Source of the DNA: Psychrobacter immobilis
GTDB taxonomy: Bacteria; Pseudomonadota; Gammaproteobacteria; Pseudomonadales; Moraxellaceae
DNA: 64,000 nt
Assembly (NCBI RefSeq): GCF_904846235.1
Contig: NZ_CAJGZN010000013.1
Coordinates: forward strand, 1 to 64,000
Direction of reading: 5' to 3'
Part shown: one piece after another, positions 25,370 to 35,095 of the stretch
How the letters are laid out: the number at the start of each line of letters is the position of its first letter
Position numbering within the stretch: the first letter of the stretch is position 1
Position numbers and translations under genes: made by a program
Notes under the pieces: generated by a model
What the model was told of the DNA's origin: nothing
The model's input: only the letters and a program-made list of their open reading frames with translations
Databases searched by the model: none

Positions 25370-27456
25370 GTGAAAAAAAGCCTAAATCCACCGCAAAAAA
25401 TACTAGCAAAAAACCAGCCAGCGGCAAGGTAACCAAACCTCTACGCCGAGCCAGTGCGGCTAAATCTGGTCAGACGAGTAGTAAGCCTGATAAAGCTGCA
25501 AGTAATCGTAAGGCCAAATTGTTTGGTCGCATCAAAAAAAGCGATACCCAAGGCGCTTATACCAGTGTAAAAAACCGCAAAAGCAAAATGGTTTTTTCGA
25601 GCAAAGCGTCAGGTGCTTCTGCTCTTGGCGGTTTTGAACAAGACAAAAACCGTTTTCGTATGGTCTGGGGTCTAGCGCTGATCATATTAGCGCTACTGAT
25701 TAGCCGCGCCTATTATATTCAGGTTGCCAACGCACAGTTCTATCAAGACAAAGGCAATGAGCTCATTACCAGTGAGCGTACCCAAAAGTCTTATCGCGGT
25801 ATGATTACCGATCGTAATAATCTACCGCTTGCAGTCAGTGCGCCGCTCGCGACAGTTTCGTTTAGTCCGCATGATTATTCTCGTGAATATTACGAGCTAA
25901 AGCGCATTATCATTACCAATCCTAGCAGTCCACAATTACAGGCGCGTATGCAAAAGCGTCTAGATAATATGGATCTGACAAAGCTAGCCGCTGCTGCCAA
26001 TATCTCGGTCGATGAGTTGAAAAAAGTCACGGCTATTAATGACAGTATCGATGTGACCGATGAGAAAGCCGTAAAAGCTGCTTTGCCATCTGGCGCAGGA
26101 TCGCACTATTTGCCACTGCTTAATAAGGTCACACCTGAGATTGCCCAAAGCGTCAGTTCGCTTGATTTCCCTGGCGTCTACGAAAAGAATTTCTTTCAGC
26201 GTTATTATCCGCAGCCACAGTCTAATGCGCAGCTGCTGGGCTTTATGGGTCAAAACGCCAAAGATCCTGAAGGCGGTTACGAAGGCCGTGCTGGTATTGA
26301 GCGTCAGTACGAAAAAGATCTGGCAGGTGATGATGGAAAAGTTTTAGTTCTAAAAGACGCCAAACAAAACAGCCTAAAAGAAATTAAGCAGATCGAGCCA
26401 GAAGTACCTGGCAAAGATGTGGCGTTGACGATTGATTCACGCTTACAGTATTTGCTATATAAAGAGCTAGAAAAGGCTGGGCGTTTGCAAAAAGCACGTT
26501 GGTCAACGGGTATGATCGTTGACGTACAAACTGGTGAAGTATTAGCACTATCAACATGGCCGTCGTTTAACTCGAACAACCTCAATGAGATGACGGGTGA
26601 AAACCAGCGTAACCGCGCACTGTTAGATGTGTTTGAGCCAGGTTCGGTGATGAAACCGTTTACCGTGGCGGCAGCGCTAGACTCGGGTAAATATACGCCA
26701 ACAACTTTGATTGATACCAATCCTGGTTCGATTCGTGTACGCGGCTATACCATTCGAGATCATAATAATTTGGGCATGATTAACATGGCCACGCTACTAC
26801 AGAAATCTAGTAACGTTGCCTCCACCAAGATTGCGCTATCACTGCCAGCCGATGCTATTAGTAATATGCAACGACAGTTTGGCTTTGGCTCAAAAACACC
26901 TTTGCAGTTCCCAGGTGAGGGCAGTGGTTTAATCGTCACGCCAAAAGAAAAAGAAACCTCGCGCCGTGCAACGGTTAGTTATGGTTATGGTCTACAAGTG
27001 ACATTAGCACAGGTTGCACAGGCGTATTCAGCCCTAGCAGCAGGTGGAGTCATGCATCCATTAACTTTAATTAAAGATGACAAGTCGCAGCCAAGCAAAC
27101 GCATTATGGCGCATGAGCAAGCAATGTCGATTGTACAGATGCTTGAGAGCGTAACTGAGCCCGGTGGTACGGCGAAAGCTGCTGCCATCGATGGATATCG
27201 GGTGGCAGGTAAGACAGGTACGTCACGCCGTATCAATCCAGATGGTGGTTATTATACCGACCAGTATCGTAACGTCTTTGCTGGTATGGCACCTGCATCC
27301 AATCCAAAGCTGGTGGGCGTGATGCTTATCGAAGACCCGCGCGGTCAGATTTATGCTGGTCTAACGGTTGCCCCTGTCTTCCATAATGTGATGAAAGAAG
27401 CATTGCGATTGTATAATGTGCCTTTGGATAAGCCACTAAAAACGGAAGCGCAGTAA
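25366..27456 (+). CDS. ftsI: Septal peptidoglycan transpeptidase FtsI (PBP3)
   Basis: FtsI cross-links peptidoglycan at the division septum together with FtsW and is a beta-lactam target. Catalytic motifs are S427-V-M-K in EPGSVMKPF, S481-S-N in KSSNVAS and K616-T-G in AGKTGTSRR. A membrane helix is at about residues 102-122 (MVWGLALIILALLI). The cytoplasmic N-terminus of about 100 residues is unusually long and Lys/Ser/Ala-rich; E. coli has about 20. Length is 696 against 588 in E. coli. The residues at 180-245 of the periplasmic pedestal are also extended. It overlaps ftsL by 4 bp. Confidence 0.96.
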   Translation: MSEKKPKSTAKNTSKKPASGKVTKPLRRASAAKSGQTSSKPDKAASNRKAKLFGRIKKSDTQGAYTSVKNRKSKMVFSSKASGASALGGFEQDKNRFRMVWGLALIILALLISRAYYIQVANAQFYQDKGNELITSERTQKSYRGMITDRNNLPLAVSAPLATVSFSPHDYSREYYELKRIIITNPSSPQLQARMQKRLDNMDLTKLAAAANISVDELKKVTAINDSIDVTDEKAVKAALPSGAGSHYLPLLNKVTPEIAQSVSSLDFPGVYEKNFFQRYYPQPQSNAQLLGFMGQNAKDPEGGYEGRAGIERQYEKDLAGDDGKVLVLKDAKQNSLKEIKQIEPEVPGKDVALTIDSRLQYLLYKELEKAGRLQKARWSTGMIVDVQTGEVLALSTWPSFNSNNLNEMTGENQRNRALLDVFEPGSVMKPFTVAAALDSGKYTPTTLIDTNPGSIRVRGYTIRDHNNLGMINMATLLQKSSNVASTKIALSLPADAISNMQRQFGFGSKTPLQFPGEGSGLIVTPKEKETSRRATVSYGYGLQVTLAQVAQAYSALAAGGVMHPLTLIKDDKSQPSKRIMAHEQAMSIVQMLESVTEPGGTAKAAAIDGYRVAGKTGTSRRINPDGGYYTDQYRNVFAGMAPASNPKLVGVMLIEDPRGQIYAGLTVAPVFHNVMKEALRLYNVPLDKPLKTEAQ

Positions 27457-27522
27457 GCGTTCAATTATTTTAAATGTCCAGCTCTACTGAGCTGACACGT
27501 TTTAACTGTTTAGGATTTATCT

Positions 27523-29238
27523 ATGACTATATCATCGCTAGATAGCGCTACTGTTACTTTACAACAGCTTATAGATGCCAATAAAAGCCAGCAGCAAAAA
27601 CTGGCTGAGCAGCTTACAGCGATGATAGCAGCATCGATTCAGGAAGCATCCAATCAGGCGGGTTTAGCTCAAGCCCAGTCTATTGCCCATATTCCGTTTC
27701 AACAATTTCGCTTGGACAATCGCCAATTGGAAGTGAACGACGTATTTGTCCTGTTAAAAAGCCAAACAGCCAATTCTGAAAAAAGTCGCGATTATTTACT
27801 GCAAGCCGCTGAACAAGCCGCGTTTATTCTCTCAGAGATTGACCCTGGTATTTTGCTTAGCGAAGCAACAAATCCCTCAAATACCAGTAGTGAACCGCAG
27901 ATAGATATTATTGCTAATGCACCTCAGCAACTAGCAGCGTTGCCATGCCCTGTCTTATACGTTTCTAATATTCGCGACTTTTTGGGTAGCTTAATTCAAG
28001 CACGCCTTCAATATCAGCAGCAAGTGACTCTACCGACCGTGGTTGCGGTGACTGGTACAAATGGTAAAACAACCATCAGTCAATTAGTAGCACAGCTTAC
28101 TCAATTGATGGGTCAGAGTAGCGCAGTGATGGGTACGGCAGGTAATGGTAGACTTGGTGCTCTGGTGCAAGCCAGCCATACCACGGGCGATGCGTTAGCT
28201 GTCCAGCAGTTCCTATATCAGATGGGAACAGAGCAAGCAGAAATGTTGGCATTAGAGGCCAGCTCTCACGGGTTGGACCAACAACGTCTACAAGGTATGC
28301 CAGTCACTGTAGCGATTTATACCAATTTGAGTCGTGACCATTTAGACTATCATGCCGATATGGCAGAATATGCCGCTGCCAAAGCAAAACTGTTTGATAA
28401 AGCCCATTTTCCAAATTTGACCCATGCCATTATCAACATCGATGATGAGCACGCTCAGGTTATGTTAGATACGGCAAACGCCAGCGGTTTGACGGTATGG
28501 ACATACAGTTTGGATTCATCAAAAGCTGCTACTTTCGTTGCCGCTGATATTACGCCAAGTCTGCAAGGCGTCAAAATAAAACTGCGTACTGATTTTGGCG
28601 ATGAGAAAGCTGACAACATAGAGATTGTTAGTCCACTATTAGGTCGCTTCAATGTAGCCAATTTGCTCGCAGCGATAGCAGCTGTCGTAGCACTTGATGT
28701 TGACTTGGCTATGAATATCGAGCGTATTGTGCCTGCTGTTGCACAGTTGCAAGGTGCGGTTGGGCGTATGCAGCGTGTACCATCAAATGATGGCTGCTTT
28801 ATCGTTGATTATGCGCATACCCCAGATGCGCTAAGCCAAGTGCTAGCAAGTTTAAAAACCCACTGTAAAGGTCAGCTATGGGCAGTATTTGGTTGCGGCG
28901 GAGATCGCGATGCAGGCAAGCGACCGTTGATGGCGCAAGCAGGTCTGGCAGGTGCTGATCAAGTTGTTTTGACTGCGGATAATCCACGTACCGAAGATCC
29001 CAATATGATTTTGCAAGATATGCAGGCTGGTATGACCGCTGAGCAATATCAACGAACCCATATCGAGCCTGCCCGCCAAACCGCTATTGAATATGCAGTT
29101 AGTCACTCAGGTGTAGATGATATCGTTGTCATCGCAGGCAAAGGTCATGAGACCTATCAAGAGATTAACAACGTTCGCTATGATTTCGATGACAGTGTTG
29201 TTTTGCAGCAGGCATTGAATCAAGCTGGCCGTGTGTAG
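27523..29238 (+). CDS. murE: UDP-MurNAc-L-Ala-D-Glu--meso-diaminopimelate ligase
   Basis: MurE adds the third residue of the peptidoglycan stem peptide with ATP. The P-loop is G178-TNGKTT, HTTGDAL and EASSHGLDQQRL follow, and the specificity motif D486-NPR indicates meso-diaminopimelate rather than lysine. Length is 571 against 495 in E. coli; the extra residues are in the N-terminal UDP-binding domain, where residues 15-55 form a Gln/Ala-rich helix-like stretch and 115-130 a polar loop. It sits 66 bp after ftsI and 82 bp before murF. Confidence 0.96.
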   Translation: MTISSLDSATVTLQQLIDANKSQQQKLAEQLTAMIAASIQEASNQAGLAQAQSIAHIPFQQFRLDNRQLEVNDVFVLLKSQTANSEKSRDYLLQAAEQAAFILSEIDPGILLSEATNPSNTSSEPQIDIIANAPQQLAALPCPVLYVSNIRDFLGSLIQARLQYQQQVTLPTVVAVTGTNGKTTISQLVAQLTQLMGQSSAVMGTAGNGRLGALVQASHTTGDALAVQQFLYQMGTEQAEMLALEASSHGLDQQRLQGMPVTVAIYTNLSRDHLDYHADMAEYAAAKAKLFDKAHFPNLTHAIINIDDEHAQVMLDTANASGLTVWTYSLDSSKAATFVAADITPSLQGVKIKLRTDFGDEKADNIEIVSPLLGRFNVANLLAAIAAVVALDVDLAMNIERIVPAVAQLQGAVGRMQRVPSNDGCFIVDYAHTPDALSQVLASLKTHCKGQLWAVFGCGGDRDAGKRPLMAQAGLAGADQVVLTADNPRTEDPNMILQDMQAGMTAEQYQRTHIEPARQTAIEYAVSHSGVDDIVVIAGKGHETYQEINNVRYDFDDSVVLQQALNQAGRV

Positions 29239-29320
29239 TTAATTGGCTTTCGATACATGTATTAGTAAAAATTGATCATTAAATATAAAAATTAAGTAGT
29301 CATCATATAAGGTAATCATT

Positions 29321-30769
29321 ATGACAGCCGACACCGATAATACTGCCCAGTCGCAAGGGCTCTATGTCTGGCAAATGGACAATCTGCTCGCAGCGACCAC
29401 GTCGCTCGATGGGCATTGGCAACTACCACAAGGCCATGCAGCAGAACAGACGGCCTTGTCCAGTAAACGTATAGCCACCGATACCCGTACGATAAAGCCA
29501 GGCGATATATTTTTGGCGCTCAGTGGCGATAATTTCGATGGTCACGATTATATCGACACAGCAATATCAAAAGGCGCTGTTGCCGCTGTTGTCTCGCATC
29601 CTATTTCGTTGTCCGGCCCAAATGCTATTCCGCAATTGGTGGTCAGCGATACTCGTTTGGCGCTAGGTCAATTGGCAGCATATCGTCGTCAGCAGCACAA
29701 AGATTTAACCGTGATTGCTATTACGGGTTCTAGCGGCAAGACCACTTGCAAAGAAATGCTAGGCAGTATTTTTGGTAGATTGGCACCGACCTTAATCACT
29801 CGTGGTAACCTCAATAACGATTTGGGTGTGCCAATGATGCTTCTTGAGCTATCAGACCATCATCGCTATGCTATTTTAGAGTTGGGTGCAAACCATATTG
29901 GCGAGATTGCTTATACGACTGAAATCGTTCAGCCTGACGTGGCCTGTATCTTAAACATCGGTACAGCCCATTTGGGTGAATTTGGTAGCCGTGAAGGTAT
30001 CTGCCAAACCAAAGCAGAGATTTACCATACGTTGACGGACGCGCAGTTTGCGATTGTTCCTGATAAGGATGATTTTACCAATCAGCTACGCCGTATCGCT
30101 GAAAAGCACACCTCACATGTGATTGGCTTTGGTAATACGGATGTAAGCGCAAGCCATCTAGACGTAGAGCCTGAGCGTAGCGAATTTAAGCTACATATCG
30201 GTAACCAAGTCCATGATATCAACTTACCATTGGCAGGTGAACACAATGTCAATAATGCCTTGGCCGCTGCTGCCTGTGCGCATGCGCTGAATATTGAGGT
30301 GAGTGATATCGTCATTGGGCTTGAAAATGCGCGTCCTGCTAAAGGTCGTCTAAATAGCCAGATACTTGGTATGCATCGTCTTATTGATGATACTTATAAT
30401 GCTAACCCGCATTCAGTGCGTGCCGCTGCCAAAGTATTGGCTGCGCAAACAGGTACGCAGGTCATGGTACTGGGCGATATCGGTGAGCTAGGCGAGGCGG
30501 CTATCAGTGAGCATCAGAGCTTGGGCCGTACTATTGCGACCACAGGTATCAACGTGCTGCTTTGTGTTGGCGAATATGCCCCTTACACCGTTGCGGGTGC
30601 ACAAGAAGTGTCTGATATTAGTGCTCACGCTTTCACCGACAAAGACAGTTTATTACAGTATTTACAGCCGTATTTGCAAGCGCAACAAGCTAAGCCTTGT
30701 ACTGTGTTGTTCAAAGGCTCTCGTTCCATGGGAATGGAAACACTTATTCATGCGCTAGTAGAGGAGTAG
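29321..30769 (+). CDS. murF: UDP-MurNAc-tripeptide--D-Ala-D-Ala ligase
   Basis: MurF completes the UDP-MurNAc-pentapeptide by adding D-Ala-D-Ala with ATP. The P-loop is G136-SSGKTT with K140, then TRGNLNNDLGVPMMLLEL and ELGANHIGEIAYT. The substrate loop DDTYNANPHSVRAA and the C-terminal VLGDIGELG are also standard. Length (482) is slightly above E. coli (452). It ends 3 bp before mraY, whose SD GAGGAG lies within the last murF codons. Confidence 0.96.
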   Translation: MTADTDNTAQSQGLYVWQMDNLLAATTSLDGHWQLPQGHAAEQTALSSKRIATDTRTIKPGDIFLALSGDNFDGHDYIDTAISKGAVAAVVSHPISLSGPNAIPQLVVSDTRLALGQLAAYRRQQHKDLTVIAITGSSGKTTCKEMLGSIFGRLAPTLITRGNLNNDLGVPMMLLELSDHHRYAILELGANHIGEIAYTTEIVQPDVACILNIGTAHLGEFGSREGICQTKAEIYHTLTDAQFAIVPDKDDFTNQLRRIAEKHTSHVIGFGNTDVSASHLDVEPERSEFKLHIGNQVHDINLPLAGEHNVNNALAAAACAHALNIEVSDIVIGLENARPAKGRLNSQILGMHRLIDDTYNANPHSVRAAAKVLAAQTGTQVMVLGDIGELGEAAISEHQSLGRTIATTGINVLLCVGEYAPYTVAGAQEVSDISAHAFTDKDSLLQYLQPYLQAQQAKPCTVLFKGSRSMGMETLIHALVEE

Positions 30770-30772
30770 GCG

Positions 30773-31891
30773 GTGTTAGTTTGGTTGTTCGGCTGGCTTG
30801 GCCAGTATTATTCGCCGTTTTCTGCGGTTTCTTCGTTGACACTGCGAGCATTGCTTGCCGTTGTTACCGCCCTTGTATTTAGCATGATGTTTGGTGGCCG
30901 TGTCATTCGGCACTTACGATCGCTCAAATATGGTCAGGCCATTCGTAATGATGGGCCTCAGTCGCATTTGGCCAAGACTGGTACACCAACCATGGGCGGG
31001 GTATTGATCCTAAGTGCGATTGGCATATCGACGCTACTATGGGCACGACTAAACAATCCTTATGTTTGGATTTTGCTCGTGGTTATGGTTATCTTCGGCG
31101 CCGTAGGTTGGGCAGATGATTGGCTGAAAATTAAGTACAAAGATCCAAAAGGCTTAATCGCTCGCAAAAAGTATTTTTGGCTATCTATGGGCGCACTGTT
31201 TGTCGGTGTGTCTTTGTACTATATCGCCACATTACAACCCGATATCAACACCACGCGTGAGATGCAGGATCTGCTATTGCCAGTATTCAAGGACTGGATG
31301 ATTCCATTTTCAGCAGTGCCATTTGGTATTGGCTTTATCATCTTTACTTACTTTGTGATTAACGGTGCTTCTAACGCAGTCAATCTAACCGATGGTTTGG
31401 ATGGTTTGGCGATTTTGCCAGTCGTTCTCGTCGCTGCAGGTTTGGGCGCGATGGCCTATGTATCAGGCGATGTACGCTTTGCTGATTACTTGCATGTGCC
31501 TTATATTCCTTATAACTCTGAGGTCATCATCGTCTGTGGCTCAATGGTCGGAGCAGGTCTTGGTTTCTTATGGTTCAACGCACATCCAGCACAAGTATTT
31601 ATGGGTGATGTTGGCGCACTAGCACTAGGTGCAATGCTAGGTACTATCGCCGTGATGACCCGCCAAGAAATTGCCTTTGCGATTATGGGTGGTTTGTTTG
31701 TCGCAGAAGCGCTATCAGTTATGTTGCAGGTTGGCTCGTACAAACTGCGCAAAAAACGCGTCTTTCGTATGGCACCGCTGCATCATCATTTTGAGGAAAT
31801 TGGCTGGAAAGAAACGCAAGTGGTGGCGAGATTTTGGATCATTGCCATTATCCTTGTCATCCTTGGGCTAATGACGCTAAAACTGCGTTAA
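30773..31891 (+). CDS. mraY: Phospho-N-acetylmuramoyl-pentapeptide transferase
   Basis: MraY moves phospho-MurNAc-pentapeptide onto undecaprenyl phosphate, giving lipid I at the inner membrane. It has about ten membrane helices. Signature segments are [13 protein letters not shown] near residue 70, GWADDWLK near 115, [10 protein letters not shown] near 205, [15 protein letters not shown] near 278 and [13 protein letters not shown] near 335. Length (372) is close to E. coli (360). The start is GTG at 30773 with GAGGAG 6 bp upstream inside murF. A terminator follows, so this part of the dcw cluster ends here instead of continuing into murD-ftsW. Confidence 0.97.
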   Translation: MLVWLFGWLGQYYSPFSAVSSLTLRALLAVVTALVFSMMFGGRVIRHLRSLKYGQAIRNDGPQSHLAKTGTPTMGGVLILSAIGISTLLWARLNNPYVWILLVVMVIFGAVGWADDWLKIKYKDPKGLIARKKYFWLSMGALFVGVSLYYIATLQPDINTTREMQDLLLPVFKDWMIPFSAVPFGIGFIIFTYFVINGASNAVNLTDGLDGLAILPVVLVAAGLGAMAYVSGDVRFADYLHVPYIPYNSEVIIVCGSMVGAGLGFLWFNAHPAQVFMGDVGALALGAMLGTIAVMTRQEIAFAIMGGLFVAEALSVMLQVGSYKLRKKRVFRMAPLHHHFEEIGWKETQVVARFWIIAIILVILGLMTLKLR

Positions 31892-31937
31892 GCTATAACC
31901 GCCAAATATCTATATGGATATCAATTTGCAAAAATCC

Positions 31938-31973
31938 AAAAAGCCGTTTCAATCATGATTGAGACGGCTTTTT
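31938..31973 (+). terminator. Intrinsic terminator after mraY
   Basis: Stem AAAAAGCCGTTTCAATCA pairs with TGATTGAGACGGCTTTTT, one G-T pair, and ends in a T run. It closes the rsmH-mraY transcription unit and looks bidirectional. Confidence 0.88.
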
Positions 31974-32030
31974 GTCGCTCAAGGCCCATGAATTTTGTTA
32001 AAATGCGAAGCATATTGCTATCACTTTGAG

Positions 32031-32978
32031 ATGCCCGTGTCGTTATTTATTTGTCCACTTTGTCAGTCACCACTACAGCCTGCCGCAGATACTTGGCGCT
32101 GTGATGGTAGTTTGCACCCTAAGCAAACTTCACATCCCTTTGATGTGGCGCGTCGAGGCTATGTCAACTTACTACCAGTACAACAGAAAAAGTCTAAAGC
32201 CCCCGGGGATAGCCAAGAATCTATCGATGCGCGTAAACGGTTTTTGAATCATGGTCATTATGCACCGCTCCAAAAACTAATTAGCCAAAAAATGACAGAG
32301 TTGCTGTCTAACGATGAGTTAATAGATAAGCAAGATAGCAAACCGGTCAATTGGCTTGATATTGGCTGCGGAGAAGGCTACTACACGCAGGCAATGGCAC
32401 AAATGGGAACGGATGTTATAGACACGTTGATAGCCGCTGACATCAGTAAGCCTGCAGTGGTTGAGTTGGCTAAAGTCAGTAAAATAGCAGGTCGTCTATG
32501 GTATCAGCCGCGCAAAGAAGATACTGCCAAGACGACAGCAGTCTATCCATTAGTGACCAGTGCTGCACATCTACCATTACGCCCGCATAGTATGACGGGT
32601 ATTAGTAGTATTTTTAGCCCTATTTTGCCCGAGGCGTTTGATAATGTATTGATGGATGGTGGCTATCTGATTATTGCCAAACCTGATGTCGGGCACTTGG
32701 CAACGATGCGTGATGCGCTGTTTGATGATGTGCGTGAGCATGATTCTGATAAATTTTTGCAAGAATTGGCACCGTATTTTACGTTGGTTGAGACCTGCCT
32801 TGTCAGTACAGAACTGACATTATCCGCAGAGGATTTGGCTGATTTGATGACGATGACACCTTATGCGTACCGTGCTCGCAGCGAAAAAAGGCAAGCACTA
32901 TTGGCTGCCGTAGAAACAGTAGCATTTAGCACAAAGGCAAAGTTTGTGGTTTATATTTTGCAGAAAACGTCTGTTTAG
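32031..32978 (+). CDS. rlmA: 23S rRNA (guanine-745-N1)-methyltransferase
   Basis: RlmA methylates G745 in 23S rRNA. The N-terminal zinc ribbon has C8, C11, C24 and H35 (CPLC, RC, HPFDVARRGYVNLLP), matching the E. coli C5-C8-C21-H25 set with a longer loop. The linker QKKSKAPGDS and the SAM motif WLDIGCGEGYYTQAMA near residue 107 follow. Length (315) is somewhat longer than E. coli (269). The ATG at 32031 is preferred because the zinc ribbon begins there; an upstream ATG adds 12 residues rich in Cys and Tyr. Confidence 0.9.
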   Translation: MPVSLFICPLCQSPLQPAADTWRCDGSLHPKQTSHPFDVARRGYVNLLPVQQKKSKAPGDSQESIDARKRFLNHGHYAPLQKLISQKMTELLSNDELIDKQDSKPVNWLDIGCGEGYYTQAMAQMGTDVIDTLIAADISKPAVVELAKVSKIAGRLWYQPRKEDTAKTTAVYPLVTSAAHLPLRPHSMTGISSIFSPILPEAFDNVLMDGGYLIIAKPDVGHLATMRDALFDDVREHDSDKFLQELAPYFTLVETCLVSTELTLSAEDLADLMTMTPYAYRARSEKRQALLAAVETVAFSTKAKFVVYILQKTSV

Positions 32979-33408
32979 CACATTTAGAGCATAGCAGTCT
33001 GGAGTATTGCTATGTTCGCTTTAAACATTAGCCATTAACTTCTAATGAGTTAGGTTTTTCGAATAGCAGAAAGGTCGATACAGAAGTTTTAGCTTAACCG
33101 CCTCCGTATTTGCATTTTTCATTAATCAGCTAGTCATTCGCGTTTCTATAAATATCCTGTTTACGATGCTTACCGATAAAGCGTAAATGCGCTGTCATTT
33201 AACCAAACATTACGCCAATACCTAACATGCCTTTGATTGTGCATGCCCTCGTAACAATCGCAACCTTTCTTCAAGTTTCATAAATCTACTTAATACTAGA
33301 ATCATTTATCATTCTCTTTGTCGATAGAGTAAAGCTTTATCACGATAGTTCATTTAACACTAAATGCATTATCTATAACTACTCTAAATATGAATTCAAA
33401 GGAATAAA
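32979..33408. other. Intergenic region before the His/Lys-rich protein gene
   Basis: This 430-bp region holds no gene I can support. A 7-bp stem, CATAGCA ... TGCTATG (32990-33014), lies just after rlmA and might be a weak terminator. The remaining sequence is AT-rich and probably contains the promoter of the small exported protein, which has a good SD (AAGGA). Confidence 0.45.
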
Positions 33409-33708
33409 ATGATGAAAAAGATACTAGTTAGCTCGATTCTAGCCGTTACTGCTTGTTTGTCGATGGTTGGTCAGGCCAATGCCGCACCTAATTTTGATAA
33501 GCATCATACAGCTCAAGTACAGCAACAAAAACACAGCAGCAATAAAGCGAGTAATAACTATAAGCAAGCCAAAGCTAAGGCAGCAAAGTCACATCACAAA
33601 GCGAACGTAGTGGCTGCTAAACACAAAGTAACAGCCAAAAATGTCCATGCTAAATACAGCCATGATAAAAACAATCATGACAAAAATAACCATGATCGTC
33701 GCTCGTAA
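33409..33708 (+). CDS. Small exported His/Lys-rich protein
   Basis: A signal peptide of about 25 residues (MMKKILVSSILAVTACLSM, cleavage after QANA) precedes a mature chain of about 74 residues. The mature part is almost entirely Lys, His, Ala, Asn and Gln, and ends in tandem HDKNN repeats (SHDKNNHDKNNHDRRS). It has no recognisable domain, is strongly basic and should be periplasmic and disordered. The composition recalls acid-shock-type or metal-chelating peptides, but there is no direct evidence for either. SD AAGGA lies 5 bp before the ATG, and a terminator follows. Confidence 0.7.
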   Translation: MMKKILVSSILAVTACLSMVGQANAAPNFDKHHTAQVQQQKHSSNKASNNYKQAKAKAAKSHHKANVVAAKHKVTAKNVHAKYSHDKNNHDKNNHDRRS

Positions 33709-33727
33709 AAATACAATCCTACCATCC

Positions 33728-33760
33728 AAAAATAGCGCCTTAATTAGGCGCTATTTTTTT
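33728..33760 (+). terminator. Intrinsic terminator after the His/Lys-rich gene
   Basis: Perfect 13-bp stem AAAAATAGCGCCT / AGGCGCTATTTTT with loop TAATT and a long T run. It is A-flanked on the left, so it may also serve the convergent lipoprotein gene. Confidence 0.92.
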
Positions 33761-33802
33761 GTTTTTATATGACACTATTGATCGTTACTAATTGAGCAAA
33801 TG

Positions 33803-34522
33803 CTACTGACTGATAAACGTCATTGATTTGGATGTGCCATTTTTACTGGGCTGAGTGAGTGTGACTTTACTACTCAAAACATCGCCTTTGGCATTGATTT
33901 TATAGCATTCTGACGAAGTACCTGCAGCATCAGAAGTCAAAAGTAGATTGCCTGAGGTTTCTATACAGAGCCACGCCGTGTTATTTGTATCTTGTGTGAG
34001 GGACCAGTCCTGCTTATAGGTGGCGGTTTTCTGACCCATACTGCTGTCAGCATATACGTTTTCAGTGATGAGCTGATTTGAGTCGCCCACCGTAGCTATC
34101 TTAGGGATACTTGTCGTTTGGTTAGCGATTGAATACTCACCCGTACTATCCGTAAAACCATGGAACACCAATGGGTTTAGCGTAAAGTAATTGATAGCGA
34201 CGGACTGATCCGTAATCTGCTGATTCACTGTGTTGATTGTGCTGACTTCTGCGCCTTGTACCATCTTATTATTAAAGCGCATGCTGCCTTTAGGGGTGAT
34301 TTGAATATCTGCGGCTACGCTTTGTCCGCCGACAGTAGCGACCAGTTTTTCACTACGTTGTTTGGTATAGATATTGAGTAAGGCAGTCTCAACTGGGTAT
34401 TGAGTGATCACTTTATCAGAGTTGTTATTTTGATTGGTATTACCTGTTGCCATGCCGCCTATGCCAGTCGTGCAAGCACTCAATCCGAGTCCTGCTACGA
34501 TACACATTCCTAGTGTTTTCAT
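33803..34522 (-). CDS. Predicted lipoprotein of unknown function
   Basis: The N-terminus MKTLGMCIVAGLGLSACTTG is a lipoprotein signal with lipobox LSAC and lipidated Cys17. The 220-residue mature part is rich in Thr, Ser, Asn and Gln, with alternating short strands suggesting a beta-rich periplasmic fold. I do not recognise a domain. Asp at +2 is absent (Thr instead), so by the usual rule it should be sorted to the outer membrane. The ATG at 34522 is chosen because AAAGGA lies 7 bp upstream and the signal begins there; an upstream in-frame ATG would add 24 non-signal residues. Confidence 0.75.
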   Translation of the reverse strand: MKTLGMCIVAGLGLSACTTGIGGMATGNTNQNNNSDKVITQYPVETALLNIYTKQRSEKLVATVGGQSVAADIQITPKGSMRFNNKMVQGAEVSTINTVNQQITDQSVAINYFTLNPLVFHGFTDSTGEYSIANQTTSIPKIATVGDSNQLITENVYADSSMGQKTATYKQDWSLTQDTNNTAWLCIETSGNLLLTSDAAGTSSECYKINAKGDVLSSKVTLTQPSKNGTSKSMTFISQ

Positions 34523-34950
34523 CGTTGTATCCTTTAGTTTATTTAAATAAATACTACCGATATCTACTATAATCCAGTTTTTGGACAATGGCATCTGCCG
34601 AGTATCAGTGACTCTACTGTTATTACATTTTTGTACGGTATAGCAATGATGGTAAATATAGATATAAAGCTAGATTGAGCACCACAGAAAAAATCAAAGC
34701 CTTTTCGTATAAGGGTTTAGGGATAAAATTAAGCTGATAGTAAAACGAATCGTAATAGAGTATCTACTCATTTAAAGGTAGTTTTATACGGCCAAATACG
34801 ACTGAAAAAATTATTATAATCTGCACGACTGTAAAAAAATCTATTCAAAAAGAGATAAAGACTAAGTTTGCTAATACGACTCGGCTTTATTCGAATGCGT
34901 GAAAATAGGTTACAATAGCTATCCAAGAACATATATCTCTAGTACGTCGT

Positions 34951-34980
34951 AAATAAGCCACTTTAAGTGGCTTATTTATT
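34951..34980 (+). terminator. Terminator-like palindrome ahead of the M20 gene
   Basis: AAATAAGCCACTT followed at once by AAGTGGCTTATTT forms a stem of about 11-12 bp with a tiny loop, then TATTT. It sits in the 573-bp space between two divergent genes, 116 bp before the M20 ATG, so no known gene ends there. It could be an attenuator in the M20 leader or the end of a short RNA. No clear gene occupies the rest of 34523-35095. Confidence 0.6.
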
Positions 34981-35095
34981 TGGTAAAAGTAAAAGAATGC
35001 AAAAAGATTAGATGGTTTTTCGCTGTCCAAAAGTTGATAGCGCGTATCAATGCCAACGTCGGTATATCAATACATACTCTCAAAGGGAAAAATAA

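Noticed and set aside
34923-34980. A separate small RNA gene ending at the palindrome before the M20 gene
   Set aside because: A TACAAT at 34911-34916 is present but no matching -35 box, and the RNA would be only about 55 bases; kept as a leader hairpin instead.
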